Assembly: GCA_022717655.1 (NCBI GenBank)
Contig: JAIIAN010000203.1
Span: 1-5,284 of the forward strand
Direction: 5' to 3'
Source of the DNA: Bacillota bacterium
Lineage (GTDB): Bacteria > Bacillota > Clostridia > Lachnospirales > Lachnospiraceae
Length of the DNA: 5,284 bases
How positions within the stretch are numbered: the stretch's first letter is position 1; every line of letters starts with the position of its first letter. The notes under the pieces were generated by a model that saw only the letters and a program-made list of their open reading frames with translations, made no database searches and was not told the origin of the DNA. This document shows, one piece after another, positions 4,319 to 5,284 of this stretch. The position numbers were made by a program, and so were the translations under genes.

Positions 4319-5284
4319 TCATCCTAATTTTTCATCCATATATTTTTTGTATGCCGAAAATGCAGATGGCATCGGATAATTTCCAGATGCTTCTTCTTTA
4401 TTAATAAAAATAAAGTCTTTACTTTTTTTCTGCTCCGTATCTTCTACTAGAATAAAATATCCCTGCATCTGCCATTCCACATGTGAAAAAATATGCTTTG
4501 CCTTTTCGATTTTCTTAATCTGAATCGGCACCAGATTCTGTTTTTCTACAAGCGAAAGCACTTCTTTTTCAGATAGAAACCCCTCTTGATTCGGGAACTC
4601 ATATAATCCTGCCAAAAGTCCCTCATCCGGACGTTTTCTAACTGCAAACTGTTCCTGATTTTGAATCAATAGTACCGTCTTTTTTTCAATTCTTCGTTTT
4701 ATTTTCCCGCTCTTCTTCGGGTATTTTTCAATTGTACCATGTTTTTTTGATTTACAAAAGTTTAAAACCGGACATTTTTCACATTTTGGCATCCCGTTTG
4801 GCAGACAGACCGTTGCTCCAAGTTCCATCAGACTCTGGTTAAATTCACCTGCATAATCTGCCGGCATTTGTTCTTCTATAATCTGTTCGGCCTCTTTTTT
4901 CGCTGACGCCTTTGCAATGTCTTTTTCCCACTCTTCCTGTCTTGCGAGCACTCTTAATACATTTCCATCTACCGCCGGCTTTTTCATTCCAAATGCAATG
5001 GAAGCAATCGCCCCTGCTGTGTAGCTTCCAATTCCAGGTAATGCCAATATTTTTTCATAATCGAAAGGCATCTGTCCGTTATATTCTGCTACAATAATTT
5101 TGGCTGCCTTCTGCATGTTTTTCACCCGATTATAATATCCCAGCCCTTCCCACAGCTTCAAAAGTGTTTCTTCCTCACACTCTGCAAGTGCTTTTATTGT
5201 AGGAAGTTTTTCTAAAAATCGCACATAGTATCTCTTTACGGCTTCCACTCTTGTCTGCTGAAGCATAATTTCTGATACCCAGAC
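4319..5284 (-). CDS. mutY: A/G-specific adenine glycosylase MutY, 5' end outside the window
   Basis: MutY removes adenine mispaired with 8-oxoguanine, or with G, preventing G:C to T:A changes. The reading frame stays open to the right edge: the first 18 bases on the reverse strand encode VWVSEI before the Met at 5266. That Met is therefore not the start, because the catalytic glutamate (E. coli E37) lies in VSEIMLQQT ahead of it. Of 321 visible residues, the helix-hairpin-helix LPGIGSYTAGA is at 82-92 and VDGNV at 105-109 holds catalytic D106 (E. coli D138). The [4Fe-4S] cysteines are C160, C168, C171 and C177. A C-terminal NUDIX-like domain (about 200-321) holds KRPDEGLLAGLYEFP and the 8-oxoguanine-sensing FSH motif at 266-268. 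About 30 N-terminal residues are missing. The first cysteine gap is seven residues, not the six of E. coli. The glycosylase gene leads a likely two-gene operon with the glycosyltransferase. Confidence 0.96.
   Translation of the reverse strand, partial: VWVSEIMLQQTRVEAVKRYYVRFLEKLPTIKALAECEEETLLKLWEGLGYYNRVKNMQKAAKIIVAEYNGQMPFDYEKILALPGIGSYTAGAIASIAFGMKKPAVDGNVLRVLARQEEWEKDIAKASAKKEAEQIIEEQMPADYAGEFNQSLMELGATVCLPNGMPKCEKCPVLNFCKSKKHGTIEKYPKKSGKIKRRIEKKTVLLIQNQEQFAVRKRPDEGLLAGLYEFPNQEGFLSEKEVLSLVEKQNLVPIQIKKIEKAKHIFSHVEWQMQGYFILVEDTEQKKSKDFIFINKEEASGNYPMPSAFSAYKKYMDEKLG

Noticed and set aside
4912..5097. Forward open frame opposite mutY
   Set aside because: It lies antisense over the conserved helix-hairpin-helix and catalytic aspartate region of mutY, with no support for translation.
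1..5284. A defence system, mobile element, CRISPR array or RNA gene
   Set aside because: No direct repeat array, transposase or integrase motif, tRNA-like cloverleaf or defence-type domain was seen. The six genes fill the window and all belong to known families.

Overview
The window looks like ordinary chromosomal DNA from a low-GC, Gram-positive anaerobe, most likely a Clostridia member of the Lachnospiraceae type. The reasons are the AT-rich composition, strong AGGAG-type ribosome binding sites, consensus sigma-A promoters, short intergenic gaps with compact hairpin-plus-T-run terminators, and protein flavour (a CwlC-like amidase and a clostridial-looking MutY). The family-level placement is inference from style; nothing in the window fixes genus or species.

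Layout, left to right. (1) A forward gene at 91-873 encodes a signal-peptide-less cell wall amidase with a C-terminal SPOR domain, starting at TTG. (2) It converges on a reverse gene at 975-1445 for methylglyoxal synthase (mgsA), with a perfect bidirectional terminator hairpin between them. (3) mgsA diverges from a forward gene at 1620-2450 for a membrane-anchored glycerophosphodiester phosphodiesterase. The two divergent promoters interlock around 1494-1539, with their -35 boxes touching. (4) A second forward gene at 2550-3203 encodes a multi-pass PAP2/IPC-synthase-like lipid phosphatase with its own extended -10 promoter. (5) It converges, again through a bidirectional terminator, on a reverse-strand pair. 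This pair is mutY (4319 to the right edge, incomplete at its 5' end) followed 41 bases later by a family 2 glycosyltransferase (3261-4277).

How the genes may work together: the amidase, glycosyltransferase, diesterase and PAP2 protein all touch the cell envelope (peptidoglycan hydrolysis, glycan synthesis, phospholipid head-group turnover, lipid phosphate removal). MgsA is a cytoplasmic bypass of lower glycolysis that consumes dihydroxyacetone phosphate, one enzymatic step from the glycerol 3-phosphate that the diesterase would release. That link is inference. mutY is a DNA repair gene and its partnership with a glycosyltransferase is probably only positional.

No mobile element, CRISPR array, RNA gene, phage remnant or clearly novel multi-gene system was recognised. 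The points most worth checking are the symmetric interlocked divergent promoters, the predicted opposite membrane orientation of the diesterase and the PAP2 enzyme, the sporulation-type amidase architecture, and the catalytic glutamate of MutY lying at the very edge of the window. No gap between genes exceeds about 175 bases, and the first 90 bases hold only the leader of the amidase gene.
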